Assembly (NCBI GenBank): GCA_964477275.1
Contig: CAYZDV010000089.1
Location: 1 to 8,576 of the forward strand
Length of the DNA stretch: 8,576 bases
Source: CAYZDV01 sp964477275
GTDB taxonomy: Bacteria > Acidobacteriota > Aminicenantia > Aminicenantales > Aminicenantaceae
Direction: 5' to 3'
Within the stretch, counting starts at the first letter, position 1, and each line of letters begins with the position of its first letter. Below the pieces are notes generated by a model. It made no database searches, was not told the DNA's origin, and worked only from the letters and a program-made list of their open reading frames with translations. Below, in pieces: positions 6,641 through 8,576 of the stretch. Position numbers and translations under genes: made by a program.

Positions 6641-8338
6641 AGCAAGATCACCATCCTCCCCCCCGACATTTCGCAGAAGATCGCTGCGGGCGAAGTCATT
6701 GAGAGGCCTTTCTCCGCCGTCAAGGAGCTCGTCGAGAACGCCCTGGATGCGGAGGCTTCCGAGATCAAGATCGAGCTTCTCGACGGCGGAAAGAAGCTGA
6801 TCAGGGTGACGGACAACGGCTGCGGGATGAGCGCCGAGGATGCCCAGCTCTGCTTTGAGCGCCATTCCACGAGCAAGGTGGGAAGGGTGGAGGACCTGTC
6901 GCGGATTTCGACGCTGGGTTTCAGGGGCGAGGCCCTTCCCAGCATCGCCGCTGTTTCCCGGGTGAGCCTTCGGACCGCGGATGGGGAAGCCGGCAAAGGA
7001 ACCCAGGTCGAAAAGGAAGGGAATCAGCTGGCCCGGGTCTCGGAAGTGGCTTTTCCAAAAGGAACAGCGGTTGAAGTCAGGGAGCTTTTCTTCAACCTGC
7101 CCGCAAGACGAAAGTTCCTGCGCTCGGAGCGGTCCGAGTTGAACATGATTGTCAGGCATGTGACTCTCATCTCCCTCGCCTACCCGGAAGTCAGGTTTTC
7201 CCTGACGCATGGAAAAAAACAGGTCTTCGATTATCCCCGGGTTGCCGCTCTCAGGGAAAGGATTTTTCAGGTCTTTGGCAAATCGCAGCTCGAGCGCCTG
7301 ATGGAGATCGGCCATGAGGAGGAAGGGAAACGCCTTCATGGGTATGCCTCGCTCCCGCCTTCAGGCCGGCGGGAGAAAAGCCAGCAATTCTTCTGTGTCA
7401 ACAGACGTCCGGTCAGGGACCGGACTCTTCTGGCCGCCCTCAATCAGGCATACCGGCCTTTTCTGGAAAAGGACCGCTTCGCCGAGGCCTTCCTTTTTCT
7501 CAGTTGCCCGTACCATGAGGTCGATGTCAACGTCCACCCTGCCAAGGCCGAGGTCCGGTTCAGGGACTCGCGGCCCTATTTCCAGCTTGTCCTCCACGCC
7601 GTGGAGCAGGCGATGCTCAGCGAGAAAGGGATAAAGGAGCTTCGTCCCGTCCAGTTAGCGGCAAGGCCCGAATGGCGGACGCCTGTTGAGCCGGGAGTTC
7701 AAGCCTTGTTGATAGGCGAAGAGAGGGAGCCCCGCTGGAAGCACCTTCCCTCTTCCCTCCCCGGCGGAGAGAAGGCCTGGCCACGGGTGCTGGGGCAGTA
7801 CCGGAATGCCTACATCGTGGCGGTCTCCGAGGAAGGACTGTTCATCATCGACCAGCACAATGCCCACGAGAGAGTGCTTTTCGAGCAGTACGAAGAGACC
7901 GACAAAAAAAAGAGCTGGCCCCGAAGAATGGCCCTCCTTCCTCTCCTGGTTGAGCTTTCGCCCTCCCAGGTTTTGAGCCTGGAGGACAACCGGCCGCTTC
8001 TGGAGGAAGCCGGCTTTCTTCTCGAAGCCATGGGCGGCAGGAGCTATGCCCTGAAGGAATACCCTGCCCTGTTCAGGGATGAAGAGGCGAAGGAAGTCTT
8101 CCTTTCCATTCTGGAAGAGGTGAGCAGGGAGAAAGCGGTGGAGAGGAAGAACAGAATGCTGGCCACCCTGGCCTGCAGGACAGCGGTCAAGGCGGGTGAG
8201 CCGCTCTCCGGAGAGAGGATGGATTTCCTGGTGGAGGCGCTGTTCAAGGCCAGAAATTCCTCTCTCTGCCCTCACGGCCGGCCGATCATGGTCAGAATCG
8301 GCAAAAGAGAGATTGAAAGGGGGCTGAAAAGAGGCTAA
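6638..8338 (+). CDS. mutL: DNA mismatch repair protein MutL (endonuclease type)
   Basis: Couples mismatch recognition by MutS to strand removal. The 566 residues contain an N-terminal GHKL ATPase: IAAGEVIERP (16-25), KELVENALDA (29-38) with catalytic Glu30 and Mg-binding Asn34, DNGCGM (59-64) and GFRGEAL (94-100), followed by the transducer domain (FCVNRRPVRD, VDVNVHPAKAEVRF). A short linker (about 335-385) leads to the C-terminal domain with the metal-binding nuclease motifs: DQHNAHE (405-411) followed by Glu416, ACR (512-514) and CPHGRP (544-549). E. coli MutL, which relies on MutH, lacks these motifs, so this protein probably nicks DNA itself. The fourth residue of DQHA is Asn408 here, a position that varies in bacteria. 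The protein is on the short side because of the linker. An A8 run (7904-7911) lies just after the nuclease motif. It follows mtaB after a gap of about 95 bases with no convincing promoter, and ends in a terminator that overlaps its stop codon. Confidence 0.97.
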   Translation: MSKITILPPDISQKIAAGEVIERPFSAVKELVENALDAEASEIKIELLDGGKKLIRVTDNGCGMSAEDAQLCFERHSTSKVGRVEDLSRISTLGFRGEALPSIAAVSRVSLRTADGEAGKGTQVEKEGNQLARVSEVAFPKGTAVEVRELFFNLPARRKFLRSERSELNMIVRHVTLISLAYPEVRFSLTHGKKQVFDYPRVAALRERIFQVFGKSQLERLMEIGHEEEGKRLHGYASLPPSGRREKSQQFFCVNRRPVRDRTLLAALNQAYRPFLEKDRFAEAFLFLSCPYHEVDVNVHPAKAEVRFRDSRPYFQLVLHAVEQAMLSEKGIKELRPVQLAARPEWRTPVEPGVQALLIGEEREPRWKHLPSSLPGGEKAWPRVLGQYRNAYIVAVSEEGLFIIDQHNAHERVLFEQYEETDKKKSWPRRMALLPLLVELSPSQVLSLEDNRPLLEEAGFLLEAMGGRSYALKEYPALFRDEEAKEVFLSILEEVSREKAVERKNRMLATLACRTAVKAGEPLSGERMDFLVEALFKARNSSLCPHGRPIMVRIGKREIERGLKRG

Positions 8339-8361
8339 AATGGGGACTGTCTCCATTTTTT
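8336..8361 (+). terminator. Rho-independent terminator of mutL, overlapping its stop codon
   Basis: ATGGGGA (8340-8346) pairs with TCTCCAT (8350-8356) around a three-base CTG loop, with one G-T pair at 8344/8352. The stem can extend through A8337-A8339 with T8357-T8359. A run of six Ts covers 8356-8361. It begins in the mutL TAA and ends six bases before tRNA-Pro. The A-run before and T-run after could also let it work on the other strand. Confidence 0.7.
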
Positions 8362-8367
8362 CCCAGC

Positions 8368-8442
8368 CGGGGAGTAGCGCAGCCTGGTTAGCGCGCCTGC
8401 CTTGGGAGCAGGAGGTCGTCGGTTCAAATCCGATCTCCCCGA
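8368..8442 (+). tRNA. tRNA-Pro (anticodon UGG)
   Basis: Full cloverleaf. The acceptor CGGGGAG (8368-8374) pairs with CTCCCCG (8435-8441); the D stem is GCGC/GCGC (8377-8380, 8391-8394); the anticodon stem is CCTGC/GCAGG (8396-8400, 8408-8412) around loop CTTGGGA, with TGG at 8403-8405; the T stem is GTCGG/CCGAT (8418-8422, 8430-8434) with loop TTCAAAT. The discriminator is A8442 and the C1-G72 pair is typical of bacterial tRNA-Pro. Position 37 is G, as expected for TrmD methylation. No CCA follows (the next bases are TCGG), so CCA must be added after transcription. It starts six bases after the mutL terminator. Confidence 0.97.
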
Positions 8443-8475
8443 TCGGCGTCTCTGGCGAAAGAATTCGGTTTGCCT

Positions 8476-8481
8476 TAAAAT
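8476..8481 (+). promoter_or_regulatory. Possible -10 element ahead of tRNA-Arg
   Basis: TAAAAT matches the -10 consensus at five of six positions and sits in an AT-rich patch just before tRNA-Arg. The -35 position at 17-base spacing reads TGGCGA (8453-8458), a poor match. Initiation would be about four bases ahead of the mature tRNA end, a very short leader. The 49-base spacer holds no terminator, so read-through from tRNA-Pro is at least as likely. Confidence 0.2.
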
Positions 8482-8491
8482 AAAAAAAGGT

Positions 8492-8568
8492 GCGCCTGTA
8501 GCTCAGCCGGATAGAGCAGCTGCCTTCTAAGCAGCGGGTCGGGAGTTCGAGTCTCTCCAGGCGCGCCA
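8492..8568 (+). tRNA. tRNA-Arg (anticodon UCU), CCA encoded
   Basis: Full cloverleaf. The acceptor GCGCCTG (8492-8498) pairs with CAGGCGC (8558-8564); the D stem is GCTC/GAGC (8501-8504, 8514-8517); the anticodon stem is GCTGC/GCAGC (8519-8523, 8531-8535) around loop CTTCTAA, with TCT at 8526-8528; the T stem is GGGAG/CTCTC (8541-8545, 8553-8557) with loop TTCGAGT. The discriminator is G8565 and CCA is encoded at 8566-8568. It reads AGA/AGG codons. Position 37 is A, so it is a candidate for t6A modification and possibly for the MtaB encoded upstream. It lies 49 bases after tRNA-Pro, probably in one transcript. Confidence 0.97.
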
Positions 8569-8576
8569 GCTACTGG

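Overview
The window is a compact, plus-strand-only stretch of a bacterial chromosome. It is moderately GC-rich, has short intergenic gaps, strong GA-rich ribosome binding sites and two ATGA stop/start overlaps. I see no mobile element, CRISPR array or phage gene. The gene content and protein style (a CtpA with a long C-terminal region, an endonuclease-type MutL, MtaB, an RpiB next to a divergent SHMT) suggest a deep-branching, probably anaerobic, Gram-negative-type lineage such as Aminicenantes, Acidobacteriota or a former deltaproteobacterial group. That placement is a low-confidence impression and no marker here settles it.

Layout: (1) 2-1447, the 3' part of an S41 carboxy-terminal processing protease (CtpA/Prc type), cut by the window edge. 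(2) 1553-3454, rpiB and a serine hydroxymethyltransferase-like PLP enzyme, 12 bases apart, the second gene's ribosome binding site touching the rpiB stop codon. (3) 3477-3505, a plausible sigma70-type promoter opening a second transcription unit: purD, purE and mtaB (3530-6542), joined by ATGA overlaps, then mutL after a gap of about 95 bases. (4) 8336-8361, a hairpin plus T-run overlapping the mutL stop codon. (5) tRNA-Pro(UGG) and tRNA-Arg(UCU) at the right edge.

The genes make metabolic sense together. RpiB makes ribose 5-phosphate, the source of PRPP and phosphoribosylamine. An SHMT would supply glycine and one-carbon units. PurD joins phosphoribosylamine to glycine, and PurE acts later in the same pathway. 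MtaB (tRNA ms2t6A37 formation) and MutL (mismatch repair) are housekeeping genes downstream.

I found no clear undescribed system. The points most worth a second look are the divergent SHMT-like enzyme, which keeps the catalytic residues but has lost the usual FPGxQGGP loop; a dnaX-type A AAA AAG slippery heptamer inside an A8 run in mutL; and the palindromic terminator squeezed between mutL and tRNA-Pro, which resembles short dispersed palindromic repeats and leaves no room for a separate tRNA promoter.
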